From Leptospira noumeaensis (lineage in GTDB: Bacteria > Spirochaetota > Leptospiria > Leptospirales > Leptospiraceae): a stretch of DNA of 64,000 nt. Both the position numbers and the translations under genes were made by a program. Below, one piece after another: positions 37,791-46,455 of this stretch; position 1 is the first letter of the stretch; every line of letters starts with the position of its first letter. The notes under the pieces were generated by a model. That model had not been told where the DNA came from and searched no databases. It saw only the letters and a program-made list of their open reading frames with translations. Location: NCBI RefSeq assembly GCF_004770765.1, contig NZ_RQFK01000026.1, positions 930,001 through 994,000 of the forward strand. The letters are read 5' to 3'.

Positions 37791-38571
37791 AAAAAAATAC
37801 GATGCAGGTGATCCCATCTCTGTCATCACTTGTTACGATTATACCTTTGCGACACTTTTTAACAGAACAGAAGTGGATTGCCTCCTTGTGGGTGATTCTC
37901 TCGGAATGGTGATCCAAGGAAATCATTCCACACTACCTGTTACTTTAGATGAAATCATCTATCATACAAAAGCGGTTTGTAAGGGAGCTCCTGACAAAAC
38001 CATTGTTGCCGATTTGCCATTTTTATCTTACCAAACATCCATTGAAGACGGGATTCGTTCTGCAGGCCGTGTGCTCAAAGAAACCAATGCCTCTTGTGTG
38101 AAACTGGAAGGAGATTCTGACTTTATCATCGAACTGACAAAAAGGATGACGGAATCAGGAATTCCTGTGTTTGCTCATTTGGGTCTCACTCCACAATCGG
38201 TTCACACTCTTGGTGGCCACCGTGTCCAAGGAAAAACGGAAGCCGCACGTTCCAAAATGGTTCGTAAATCCAGAGAACTTGCCGAAGCAGGCGCTTTTGC
38301 CTTGTTACTCGAGATGGTTCCCGAATCTCTCGGAAAAGAAATCACAGAATCCATTCGCATTCCTACAATTGGGATTGGAGCTGGAAAGTACACTTCGGGC
38401 CAGGTGCTTGTGATGCAGGATTTACTGGGCCTCAATGAAGACTTTCATCCTAAGTTTTTGAAGAAGTTTGGAAATCTTAGCGGGGCGGTAAAGGATGCAG
38501 TGAATTTGTACCACCGCGAAGTTACGAAACGTGAGTATCCGTCGGATGCCCACGTTTTTTCAGATACTTAA
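37765..38571 (+). CDS. panB: 3-methyl-2-oxobutanoate hydroxymethyltransferase
   Basis: The enzyme makes ketopantoate from 2-oxoisovalerate and methylene-THF, the first committed step to pantothenate/CoA. The 268 residues are standard. The signatures VITCYDYTFA (about 20-29), LLVGDSLGMV with the Mg-binding Asp (about 40-49), and LLEMVPESLGKEI, holding the catalytic Glu (about 178), are present. IPTIGIGAG closes the barrel. The start ATG lies inside the end of folK. It is convergent with the DAHP synthase gene, leaving only 3 bases between the stops. Confidence 0.95.
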   Translation: MKNIILQYKKKYDAGDPISVITCYDYTFATLFNRTEVDCLLVGDSLGMVIQGNHSTLPVTLDEIIYHTKAVCKGAPDKTIVADLPFLSYQTSIEDGIRSAGRVLKETNASCVKLEGDSDFIIELTKRMTESGIPVFAHLGLTPQSVHTLGGHRVQGKTEAARSKMVRKSRELAEAGAFALLLEMVPESLGKEITESIRIPTIGIGAGKYTSGQVLVMQDLLGLNEDFHPKFLKKFGNLSGAVKDAVNLYHREVTKREYPSDAHVFSDT

Positions 38572-38574
38572 AAT

Positions 38575-39624
38575 TTATTTTCTCTTTCTAGCAGCTTCTG
38601 CCAATCGTTCAAACATAGGAACAGTTGTTTCCCAAGAGACACAAGCATCTGTGATGGACTGGCCATAAGTCAGAGGTTTCGCATCAATGGACTGGTTTCC
38701 TTCTTTCAAATGACTTTCCACCATCACACCTAGGATGTAGTTACTACCTTTGGCAAATTGTTCTGCTACAGCCTCAATCACTGCTGGTTGTTTGCGAAAG
38801 TCCTTTTGGCTATTTCCATGAGAACAATCGATCATTACTTTGGGAGGAAGGCCTGCTTTTTCAATTTGGGCACCGAGTTCATTGACAGACGCCTCATCGA
38901 AGTTAGGCCCTTTGTTTCCCCCACGTAAAATTACATGAGTGTCTTTGTTTCCTGCGGTTCGAAAAATGGCACTACTACCTTGGTTAGTCACAGAAAGAAA
39001 ATGATGGCTAGAACTTGCCGAACGAATGGCATCCACAGCGATCTGAACATTCCCATCCGTTCCATTTTTAAAACCAATGGGTGCTGAAAGACCAGATGCG
39101 AGTTCCCTGTGTACTTGGCTTTCTGTGGTTCTAGCACCAATGGCACCCCATGCCACTAAGTCAGCAATGTACTGAGGAGAAATCACATCTAAAAATTCGG
39201 TTCCGCAAGGGATTCCCATGTTATTGAGATCTAACAGAAGTTTGCGGGCAAGTTGTAAACCTTTGTTGATATGAAACGATCCGTCTAAATCGGGATCGTT
39301 GATAAGTCCCTTCCAACCCACAGTGGTTCTTGGTTTTTCAAAATAAACACGCATCACAATCAGAAGTTCGTTTTTATACTCTTCAATTTTTGGTTTGAGT
39401 TTGGATGCATATTCCATCACGGCATCAATGTCATGGACAGAACAAGGGCCTACGACAACTAACATACGTTTGTTGTCTTTTCCGTGGATGATATCAGAAA
39501 TTTCACTTCTGGTGCGGACTACCACTTCGCAGGCTTGGTCTGTCAATGGAAGTTCTTCTATAATGACAGATGGAGGGATGAGATTGTGTTGTTCTAAAAT
39601 TCTTAAATTGGCTGTAGGTTTCAT
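38575..39624 (-). CDS. aroG: 3-deoxy-7-phosphoheptulonate (DAHP) synthase, AroG class I
   Basis: The enzyme joins PEP and erythrose 4-phosphate to begin the shikimate pathway. The 349 residues match the E. coli AroF/G/H class. Signatures include VVGPCSVHD (about 57-65), FEKPRTTVGWKGLINDP (about 94-110), GARTTESQVHRELASGL (about 163-179) and IDCSHGNSQK with a metal-contact His (about 266-275). Which aromatic amino acid inhibits it cannot be told by eye. The rhodanese gene ends 2 bases upstream on the same strand. Confidence 0.93.
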   Translation of the reverse strand: MKPTANLRILEQHNLIPPSVIIEELPLTDQACEVVVRTRSEISDIIHGKDNKRMLVVVGPCSVHDIDAVMEYASKLKPKIEEYKNELLIVMRVYFEKPRTTVGWKGLINDPDLDGSFHINKGLQLARKLLLDLNNMGIPCGTEFLDVISPQYIADLVAWGAIGARTTESQVHRELASGLSAPIGFKNGTDGNVQIAVDAIRSASSSHHFLSVTNQGSSAIFRTAGNKDTHVILRGGNKGPNFDEASVNELGAQIEKAGLPPKVMIDCSHGNSQKDFRKQPAVIEAVAEQFAKGSNYILGVMVESHLKEGNQSIDAKPLTYGQSITDACVSWETTVPMFERLAEAARKRK

Positions 39625-39626
39625 AA

Positions 39627-39968
39627 TTAATACTTTTGCATGGAAGGATCGACTAAATCGGAATAGGCTAGAGTTCCTCCGGCTACGTTTTTATAAGACT
39701 TAAATCCTGCTTGGGCTAAAATTCCACAAGCCATACCAGACCTTCCACCAGAACGGCAATACACTAAAATTTCTTTATCAATTTGGTTTTTGATTTCTTC
39801 GATTCGGGCTGCAAGTTCGCTTACGGGAATGAGTTTGTCAGTACCTGGAACTAGAGCAATTTGTTGTTCATTTGGGTTTCTTACATCCAATACAAAAAAA
39901 TCATCCTTTCCTTCTGCACGTGCATCCAGACGTTTTTTAAAACTAACTACATCGATTTCCGGTACCAT
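39627..39968 (-). CDS. single-domain rhodanese-like protein
   Basis: This is a sulfurtransferase-type domain of 113 residues. The catalytic loop CRSGGRSG near 71-78 and the conserved FVLDVRNPNE near 25-34 are present. The frame is open further upstream (to 40016), but the ATG at 39966-39968 overlaps the ABC-F stop as TAATG and gives a complete domain, so I use it. There is no signal peptide, so it acts in the cytoplasm. It is co-transcribed between ABC-F and DAHP synthase; physiological substrate unknown. Confidence 0.88.
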   Translation of the reverse strand: MVPEIDVVSFKKRLDARAEGKDDFFVLDVRNPNEQQIALVPGTDKLIPVSELAARIEEIKNQIDKEILVYCRSGGRSGMACGILAQAGFKSYKNVAGGTLAYSDLVDPSMQKY

Positions 39969-41908
39969 TATGTGACTCCGCCCATTTCCTCTAGTTCTAT
40001 TGTAATATCCTCCCAACGTTTCGTAAGGAGGGATATCTCTCTTTTAATATCGTTATAAGTGTCCATTTCCAACTGAAAACTTCTGTTTTTAAAGAACTCT
40101 GGATCCTGTAAAAGTTCCTCTTTGTCCTTTTTATTTTTTTCCAGTCTTTCTATTTGGACTTCCAAATCGGAAATTTCTTTCTCTAATTTTTTTCGTTTGT
40201 TTTTGCTTGCTTGTGGATTGGCTTTTTTTTCTTCAAATTTAGATTTGCCGGTGGTATTTTGGGCCGGAGATTCCGTTTCGTCTTCTTTGTGGAACTTGAG
40301 GTAGTCGTCAAAACTGCAATTTAGGTTTTGTAAGACACCGCCGGAAAGTTGGAAGGTGCGGTTACAAAGGCCTTTCATAAAATCCGGATCGTGGCTGATG
40401 ATGAGAAGGCTTCCTGGAAAATCAATGAGAGCCCGTTTGACCGCTTCTCGAATCACGATGTCCAAGTGGTTTGTGGGTTCATCCAAAAATAAACAATTGG
40501 AAGGGTGGTTGACAAGGAGTGCCAATCGGAGGCGACTTTGTTCCCCTCCCGATAAATGTTTTACGGATTTAAAAACCCCATCCCCTGGAAAGGCAAAATG
40601 TCCAAGTAAGGTTCTTGCTCTTTCGGCGCTCAGTTCTGGATATTTTTTGATTACGGTTTCGACAAGGTTCAGGCTTTCATCCAGATCTTCCCCGTGAGTT
40701 TGGGAAAAGTATCCTAGTTTGGTTTTTGGGCCATAATAGAGAGAACCAGAATCCAACTTATGCCTTTCTAAAAGACAACGCATTAGGGTTGATTTCCCTG
40801 CTCCATTCGGGCCAACGAGCGCCACTTTGTCGCCAGCAGAAATTTCGATTTCTGCATTTTCAAAAATCGTTTTTTTCACACCTGTATTTTTATCGGGATA
40901 AGAAAAGGAGGCATTTTCTAAACGAAGGATGATATTACTAGAGGGAACAAATTGGAATTGGTAATCAGGTTTTTGGTTCCAGAAAGATTCTTCCGGATTT
41001 TCCAGTTTGTCTCTTTTTTCTAATCGTTTGATGACTGATTGGACTTGCCTTGCTTTTGTTGCTTGGGCACGAAATCGTTCCACCCATTCCATTCGGCTTT
41101 TTAGATAAGTTTCTTCTTTTTCGAATTGGGCTCTTAGTTGTTCTTGGATTTCATTTTTGGCTTCAAAAAATTCTTCCAAACTTCCTTGGAATTCAAAAGT
41201 TCCATGAGGATTGATTTCAATGATGGTATCAACCGTTTGGTTTAGAAATTCTGGATCGTGAGTCACAAGAACAAAGGCTTGGTTTTGAGATACTAAAAAG
41301 TCAGCTAACCACGATTTGGTTTTATCATCCAAATGGTTTGTTGGTTCATCGAGTAATAATAAATTATGTGGGTTGAGAAGGGCAATGGCAAGACCAATAC
41401 GGTGATGATATCCAGGAGAAAATTCTTTGGTTTTACGAAGGAAGTCGGCCGTGGAAAATCCAAGACCAGAAAGAATTTTTTTCGCACGAGCTTCTAGACC
41501 GTGTAAGTCGTGTAAGTGGGCAAATTCTTCTAAATCACTTTGTTCGTGGAGTAAATCTTCAAATGCCGGATCTTCATGATCTATGGTTTCGAATTTGGAT
41601 TCGATGAGTTTTCGTTTTCCATCATACTCTGCATAGAGTTTGTTTTCATCGAGAACCGTATCGATCACTGAAGTTTCGGGACTGAATTCTGGAATCTGTT
41701 GGAAAAGGGAAAGGACGGTATTTTTGGAACGAATGACTTCCCCGGATTCGGGTTTCATCTTTCCTGCGGCCATTTGGAATAGGGTGGTTTTTCCGGAACC
41801 GTTTGGGCCAACAATCGCTACGCGGCAACCAGGTTTGATATGCCAGCTGAATCCCTCAAAGAGGACTTTGGGGCCGAAGTGTTGGTGGATTTGGATGAAT
41901 TGGATCAA
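39968..41908 (-). CDS. ABC-F family ATP-binding protein
   Basis: The product is 646 residues with two ABC domains and no membrane part, the ABC-F arrangement of ribosome-associated factors (Uup/EttA/YheS group). The first Walker A is GPNGSGKTT (about 34-42) with a weak signature FSPGYHHR. The second has GPNGAGKST and an intact LSGGEQSR. The Arg/Lys-rich linker between them (about 245-300) and a C-terminal coiled coil (about 555-645) are also typical. The start is TTG (41906-41908), and it lies within the 12-base palindrome 41906-41917. Antibiotic resistance cannot be concluded. Confidence 0.9.
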   Translation of the reverse strand: MIQFIQIHQHFGPKVLFEGFSWHIKPGCRVAIVGPNGSGKTTLFQMAAGKMKPESGEVIRSKNTVLSLFQQIPEFSPETSVIDTVLDENKLYAEYDGKRKLIESKFETIDHEDPAFEDLLHEQSDLEEFAHLHDLHGLEARAKKILSGLGFSTADFLRKTKEFSPGYHHRIGLAIALLNPHNLLLLDEPTNHLDDKTKSWLADFLVSQNQAFVLVTHDPEFLNQTVDTIIEINPHGTFEFQGSLEEFFEAKNEIQEQLRAQFEKEETYLKSRMEWVERFRAQATKARQVQSVIKRLEKRDKLENPEESFWNQKPDYQFQFVPSSNIILRLENASFSYPDKNTGVKKTIFENAEIEISAGDKVALVGPNGAGKSTLMRCLLERHKLDSGSLYYGPKTKLGYFSQTHGEDLDESLNLVETVIKKYPELSAERARTLLGHFAFPGDGVFKSVKHLSGGEQSRLRLALLVNHPSNCLFLDEPTNHLDIVIREAVKRALIDFPGSLLIISHDPDFMKGLCNRTFQLSGGVLQNLNCSFDDYLKFHKEDETESPAQNTTGKSKFEEKKANPQASKNKRKKLEKEISDLEVQIERLEKNKKDKEELLQDPEFFKNRSFQLEMDTYNDIKREISLLTKRWEDITIELEEMGGVT

Positions 41909-41917
41909 AGCGCTTTG
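41906..41917. promoter_or_regulatory. 12-base palindrome covering the ABC-F start codon
   Basis: CAAAGCGCTTTG is a perfect palindrome whose last three bases on the minus strand are the TTG start codon. In RNA the self-complementary block could occlude initiation. Function is inferred only from position. Confidence 0.35.
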
Positions 41918-41919
41918 CG

Positions 41920-41939
41920 AAAACCCGCCGTAAGGCGGG
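41920..41939 (-). terminator. terminator-like hairpin before ABC-F
   Basis: Stem CCCGCC/GGCGGG with a 4-base loop (41924-41939), followed on the minus strand by four T residues (41923-41920). It lies 20 bases after the stop of the 53-aa gene and 11 bases before the ABC-F start. It could end the small gene's transcript or act as an attenuator for the ABC-F gene. Confidence 0.65.
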
Positions 41940-41959
41940 GAATTTAGGAGGGACTAACC

Positions 41960-42121
41960 TTATTTCTTGGCTAGAAGTTCCGCCTTTCTTTCGCGAAGGT
42001 GTTTTACATAAAGGCTAGATTCACCGTTCATGGTTTCCACTGATTTGCTGATGGCTGAGTCAATTTCTGCTACAGTCATTTTCGCGATTTTTTTGTTCTT
42101 CTTTTCTTTTTCTTCTGACAT
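41960..42121 (-). CDS. small charged protein, 53 aa
   Basis: Found by reading the minus strand upstream of ABC-F. It runs ATG (42119-42121) to TAA (41960-41962), with a good AAGGGGA site 8-9 bases before the start. The product begins MSEEKEKKNKKIAKMTVAEI and is highly charged and helical, ending in HLRERKAELLAKK. No domain is recognised. A terminator-like hairpin follows. It may be a small regulatory or structural protein; the strong ribosome site and terminator make it a credible gene. Confidence 0.75.
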   Translation of the reverse strand: MSEEKEKKNKKIAKMTVAEIDSAISKSVETMNGESSLYVKHLRERKAELLAKK

Positions 42122-42231
42122 GGAAGTTTTCCCCTTTTAGGTACGTCACTGAGATTCTTCCAGGGTTTCCTCACGAATTGAGACTGCAAGAAAAATAAGA
42201 CAAAAATACAGACAAGTTGCAAACTGACCGG

Positions 42232-43068
42232 ATGAAACGACTCCGACGATTTTTCAGTGAAGTGTACTTGTACGATGTCCATGGTCTGGCTTCGGAACTT
42301 TCGTTTACTTTCCTTCTGACTCTCTTCCCACTTCTTGTGGTTTTTGTAACCTTACTTGGGCTTTTGCAAGACCCAAAAACCATCAATTTGGTGACAGACC
42401 AAATTGGGAAATTTTTACCCGCACCCATCTTTCAACCCATAGACAAAAGCGTAGAAAATCTAACAAAAGTTAAAAGTTATAATGTAATTGCTTTAAGCAT
42501 TGCGATTTCGTTTTTTTCGAGTTTGACTATTTTTGGAACCATCTCCAAAGCACTCCGATTTATTTCCCGGGATGAAACAAAAGTTGGATTTATCGCTTCT
42601 CAGTGGATCAACTTTCGTTTGCTTGTAATCTCTCTTGTTTTACTCGTTTTATACTTTTATTTAACTTATGGAATGGTTCACGCGGAAAAGATTTTGTTTC
42701 AAAAGTTTCGGTTTGGATTTTTTCGAAATAGTCCTTATCTTTCTGTTTCTCTGATTATTTTGCCTTATAGCATTGGGCTTTTTACATTCTATTATGCTTA
42801 TATTACCAAAGCAAAAACCACTTTAAAAGAAAATTTACCAGGTGCGATCGTTGCGTCACTACTGGTTCTTGGAATGAGTTTTGGATTTCAATTTTATTTA
42901 AAAATGAAAAACGTAGGTGTGAATTATTCCTTAGCCTATGACTTGATTTCTAAAATGGTAGTTCTTATGTTGTACACTTATATCAACTCAACATTTTTTA
43001 TTTGGGGATTTTTATGGAACCAAGTACTTGCTGATGATCGGAATAAAAAATCTCAGTCTAAAAAATAA
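42232..43068 (+). CDS. YihY/UPF0761 family inner-membrane protein
   Basis: This integral membrane protein has about six hydrophobic spans, near 20-45, 85-110, 130-155, 170-195, 210-230 and 240-265. The early ASELSFTFLLTLFPLLV motif is the YihY hallmark, and the family was once wrongly called RNase BN. Function is not established in the family. I use the ATG at 42232 rather than the TTG at 42217. Its last 16 bases overlap the convergent gene at 43053-43466. Confidence 0.85.
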   Translation: MKRLRRFFSEVYLYDVHGLASELSFTFLLTLFPLLVVFVTLLGLLQDPKTINLVTDQIGKFLPAPIFQPIDKSVENLTKVKSYNVIALSIAISFFSSLTIFGTISKALRFISRDETKVGFIASQWINFRLLVISLVLLVLYFYLTYGMVHAEKILFQKFRFGFFRNSPYLSVSLIILPYSIGLFTFYYAYITKAKTTLKENLPGAIVASLLVLGMSFGFQFYLKMKNVGVNYSLAYDLISKMVVLMLYTYINSTFFIWGFLWNQVLADDRNKKSQSKK

Positions 43069-43466
43069 TCAGGTTCTAGAATCCTTGGACAAAAAGAAAT
43101 TATGATTCCAAAGTAGTGGCGTGCGAGCGAAAAGAAAAGCCACTCTCCACCAGAAGAAAGGATATCATCCGCATCGAGATCGGTGTATCCTTTTTTATGA
43201 AACAATTGGTCAAGGCTCCAATTTTCTTCTCCAGGGATGACTTGAACTTTGAGATGTGCATAAAATTTATTTTCTAAACTATGGTAACGAAATACCAAGG
43301 CTCTTCCACCTAACGGATTTCTGATGGTGAAAGTGAGCCAAGTAGGAAAATCATTTTCTGGTTCCGAACTCAAGTGGTAGAGTTCCCAACCTATATCTTT
43401 TGCATTTCCAAAAAATTCTTGAAAACTAGATGTAAAAGCAGATTGGTATTCGGTTGTGATCCCCAT
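43053..43466 (-). CDS. hypothetical protein, 137 aa
   Basis: This is a soluble, Phe/Tyr/Trp-rich protein with no signal peptide. The C-terminal third contains SSGGEWLFFSLARHYFGI. I recognise no family. It starts at ATG 43464-43466 and ends inside the convergent YihY gene. The 152 bases upstream (43467-43618) are AT-rich and hold no feature I can name. Confidence 0.6.
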   Translation of the reverse strand: MGITTEYQSAFTSSFQEFFGNAKDIGWELYHLSSEPENDFPTWLTFTIRNPLGGRALVFRYHSLENKFYAHLKVQVIPGEENWSLDQLFHKKGYTDLDADDILSSGGEWLFFSLARHYFGIIISFCPRILEPDYFLD

Positions 43467-43618
43467 TTATTTTTTGATAGAAATAAAACCCCAGATTTAA
43501 GGCAAATTTTATCTCATTTTTTCTAAGAAAGATTTAAAATGTTTTTTGAAAAAGAAAAACAAATTCCGGTTTCCCTAAGAAGTAGTTTCATTAGAATGGG
43601 GAGCCTGAGGTTTGCCAC

Positions 43619-44059
43619 ATGATCGAAACCATCAATATCAATTGGCCAAGCGGAGCCATCGATCCCATCATTCATTGCCCGGCTTGTGGCAGTTTGGTAC
43701 TCAGCCCTTTAGAAGAAGAAGGGCCAGGTTGCCACCACATTCAGTTTATCATCGATAGTGAATCTGGCGAATTTAACTACATCACAGAATCCTTTGATGA
43801 AATTTTAAAAGAATTTCGTAAACCCGATGTAGAAGAATTTGATGAGTGGGATGCCACAGAAGTTTTTTTAGAAGAAGCAGAATCCAATACATTCTACGTG
43901 ATGAATTTAATTTTACCTAGTAATGTTTCTATTGAGGATGATCCCGTTTGTTTGCGAATTGGATTCGAATTATTTTTTAGTGAAGACCAAGAAGAATTGT
44001 ACGAAGAATTAGAAAGAAGACATGATGAGGAAGGTTTACATGACCATAGCCAGAACTAA
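43619..44059 (+). CDS. acidic hypothetical protein with a putative metal-binding Cys/His cluster
   Basis: The 146-residue product is strongly acidic, especially its C-terminal half (EEEL/DEEG runs near 125-140). HCPACGS (about 19-25) and GCHH (about 37-40) give a Cys2-Cys/His cluster that could bind zinc. No export signal is present. The lipoprotein gene downstream starts within its last 20 bases (ATG 44040), so translation is coupled. Function unknown. Confidence 0.65.
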   Translation: MIETININWPSGAIDPIIHCPACGSLVLSPLEEEGPGCHHIQFIIDSESGEFNYITESFDEILKEFRKPDVEEFDEWDATEVFLEEAESNTFYVMNLILPSNVSIEDDPVCLRIGFELFFSEDQEELYEELERRHDEEGLHDHSQN

Positions 44060-44612
44060 AGTTTTAAAATTAGGATTATTAATCTCAGTATTTTTTGTTT
44101 TATCCAATTGTTTGATCAGTTATAAAGATCATCCGAAAATTCTTCCTCTTCCTGCGGAAGAAAAAACAATTGATGCAAATTTTGTTTATGTTCTTCCCAC
44201 TTTTCCTCAACTCAACTTAGGGGGAAGGGAAGCCTTAAAGAATTATTTTCAAAACAAAACGCGTTTTAAAAATACGGTGGAAGGAGTGGATGTACCAAAG
44301 TCAGGATATTTGGTGAATGTAAAGGTTAACTACCGTTCACCGTCTCCAGAAGCAACAGTATTTCTTGGAATTTCAACTCTAACGGCTACCTTACTTCCTG
44401 CTTGGTCAACACAAGACGGATACGATATCCAATACCTTCTCTATAAAGATGGAAAAAAAGTAGCAACTTATGATTACCATATTTTTAGAACCTATGCGCA
44501 GTGGCTTTTGTTTGTTCCTATCTCTTGGTACAATTTTGAAACTGCAACGGAAAGAGAAGTATTCGAAAGAACCACTCTCAAGTTTTTTGAGGATGCCAAG
44601 GAACATTTCTAA
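44040..44612 (+). CDS. putative lipoprotein of unknown function
   Basis: The 190-residue product starts at ATG 44040, which has GAGGAAGG just upstream. This is a better choice than the ATG at 44022. The signal sequence ends at a lipobox LSNC (Cys near 24). The mature part shows alternating beta and helical segments and no recognised domain. It is coupled to the acidic protein gene upstream and followed 5 bases later by a TauE/SafE transporter gene, so the three may form one operon. Confidence 0.7.
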   Translation: MTIARTKVLKLGLLISVFFVLSNCLISYKDHPKILPLPAEEKTIDANFVYVLPTFPQLNLGGREALKNYFQNKTRFKNTVEGVDVPKSGYLVNVKVNYRSPSPEATVFLGISTLTATLLPAWSTQDGYDIQYLLYKDGKKVATYDYHIFRTYAQWLLFVPISWYNFETATEREVFERTTLKFFEDAKEHF

Positions 44613-44617
44613 AATCA

Positions 44618-45604
44618 TTGGATCTCAACTTTCAAATATACAATGAATTTATTTGGGGATTTTGGCCTGGGATCATCGTTGTATTTGCAGTTGGGTTTTT
44701 TGTTGGATATTTAGCATCGTTTTTAGGACTCGGGGGTGGATTCATTTACACCCCTTTCTTTCATAGTTTTTTCCATCTAACGGCAGTTCAAGCTGTTGCT
44801 GTTTCTTTAGCGCAGATGCCGGTATCTTCTCTATCCGGACTTGTTGTTTATTATAAAAACAATAAAATTAGATGGAAACAAGGGTTCCTTTTACTTTGTA
44901 CGTCAATCCCTACAGCCCAGTACACCGGTTATAAATTTGGTAGGTTTGAGGACACCGAACTCGGCAAACAGCTGTATTATGGAATTCCGTTTTCGGAGTT
45001 TATCTATCTAATTGTATTTACTGTTTTTTTAGGAATCCTTGCGATTTATAATTTGGTAACAGCACTAAAAAGAAGGAAAAAATACTACCAATCTTTGGAG
45101 GCGCAGTCTCAAAATTCTTATCCAACTCTTATGGCCTCTTCCGAAATCTCTGATTCTAATTCCAATTCTGGTTCAAACGTAGATTTGTCTGCATCGACTC
45201 AAAAGAATCATTCAGAATCTTTTTCTTATTCTCGCAAATCGGTAGTGATTGTCCTTTTGACGGGAATCTTTTTTGGTTTGTTTTCTTCTTTTTTTGGAAT
45301 AGGTGGAGGATTCTTAGCAGTCCCTTTATTTGTGTATTACTTTCGAATGAGTCCTGTTGAGGCTGTTGCCACTTCTTTCCTCGGAATTTTTCTCACTTCC
45401 TTTGGAACCAGTATATTGTATTTTTTCCAAGGTAAATTACATTTGGAATTGGCACTCATTGGAAGTTTTGGTGGGATTTTTGGGGCAAGGATAGGATCAT
45501 TAAAAGCAATCAATGCCAAACCTTACACCATCCTTCTAGTTACGGCCACGTTCCAATTCTTAGTTGTGATTTGGTATGTGATTGGGAAACTTCCAAAATT
45601 CTAA
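44618..45604 (+). CDS. TauE/SafE (UPF0721) family membrane transporter
   Basis: The 328-residue protein has two inverted-type membrane halves, each marked by a Gly-rich motif: SFLGLGGGFIYTP (about 35-47) and SFFGIGGGFLAVP (about 223-235). These are diagnostic for the family, which is linked to sulfite, sulfonate or organosulfur export. The Ser-rich loop between the halves (about 155-200) is long. The start is TTG at 44618, 5 bases after the lipoprotein gene; no ATG lies near. Substrate is uncertain. Confidence 0.85.
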   Translation: MDLNFQIYNEFIWGFWPGIIVVFAVGFFVGYLASFLGLGGGFIYTPFFHSFFHLTAVQAVAVSLAQMPVSSLSGLVVYYKNNKIRWKQGFLLLCTSIPTAQYTGYKFGRFEDTELGKQLYYGIPFSEFIYLIVFTVFLGILAIYNLVTALKRRKKYYQSLEAQSQNSYPTLMASSEISDSNSNSGSNVDLSASTQKNHSESFSYSRKSVVIVLLTGIFFGLFSSFFGIGGGFLAVPLFVYYFRMSPVEAVATSFLGIFLTSFGTSILYFFQGKLHLELALIGSFGGIFGARIGSLKAINAKPYTILLVTATFQFLVVIWYVIGKLPKF

Positions 45605-45654
45605 TTGTATAATTTCAAATTATTTCTAGGTTTCGTCTAAAAAGTAACACGCTT

Positions 45655-46455
45655 ATGAAGCATAAATTTCCGGAAGACCAACTCATCGAAGCACCCTCAG
45701 GTAAAATCCCAAAGTTGTATAGTTGTGCAGAGTGTCGTAATGGGGCAGGCCTAGATTTTTCTTTTACGATGGCCTTCCAACCCATCATCGATTGGAACCA
45801 AAAAACAATTTATTCCCATGAGGCACTGGTTCGCGGGACGAGTGGCGAGTCCGCGTATTCCATTCTTTCTAAGCTTAATGCCACTAACAGATACCAGTTT
45901 GATCAATCGTGTCGCATTAAAGCCATTCAATTGGCAAGTCAGATTGGTATTCCCTCATATTTGAATATTAACTTTTTGCCAAATGCTGTCTACCAACCAG
46001 AAACTTGTATTCGAACAACTTTAGAAGCCAGCCAAGAATACCAATTCCCATTGAATCGATTGGTATTTGAATTAACGGAAGGTGAAGAAGTACAAGATCA
46101 TGATCACATCATTAATATTTTTAAAAAATACCAAGAATATGGATTTTTGACTGCGATTGATGATTTTGGATCTGGTTACTCAGGACTTAATTTACTCGCA
46201 AAATTCCAACCTGATTTGATTAAATTAGATATGGAACTCATCCGTAACATCCATACCAATTCGGTGGCACAAAAATTAACCAAGGCCATTGCGGGTGTAT
46301 GCCAAGAAATTGGAATTAAGGTGATTGCCGAGGGTGTTGAAACAATCGAAGAATTGAAAGTTTTGGTAGATATGGGAATTTCTCTTTACCAAGGTTATTT
46401 GTTTTCCAAACCAGCCTTTGAATCCGCTGGTGAAGTGTTCTATCCAACTCTTTAA
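45655..46455 (+). CDS. EAL-domain c-di-GMP phosphodiesterase
   Basis: The 266-residue protein is almost entirely one EAL domain and hydrolyses c-di-GMP. The catalytic set looks complete: EALVRG (about 55-60), the Asn in NINFLP, FELTEGEE (about 138-145), IDDFGSGYSG (about 166-175), KLD (about 187-189), AEGVET (about 223-228) and QGYLFSKP. There is no GGDEF, PAS or receiver domain. The Cys pair in SCAECR near 22-27 could bind metal. It is convergent with the nitroreductase gene (4-base overlap). Confidence 0.92.
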   Translation: MKHKFPEDQLIEAPSGKIPKLYSCAECRNGAGLDFSFTMAFQPIIDWNQKTIYSHEALVRGTSGESAYSILSKLNATNRYQFDQSCRIKAIQLASQIGIPSYLNINFLPNAVYQPETCIRTTLEASQEYQFPLNRLVFELTEGEEVQDHDHIINIFKKYQEYGFLTAIDDFGSGYSGLNLLAKFQPDLIKLDMELIRNIHTNSVAQKLTKAIAGVCQEIGIKVIAEGVETIEELKVLVDMGISLYQGYLFSKPAFESAGEVFYPTL

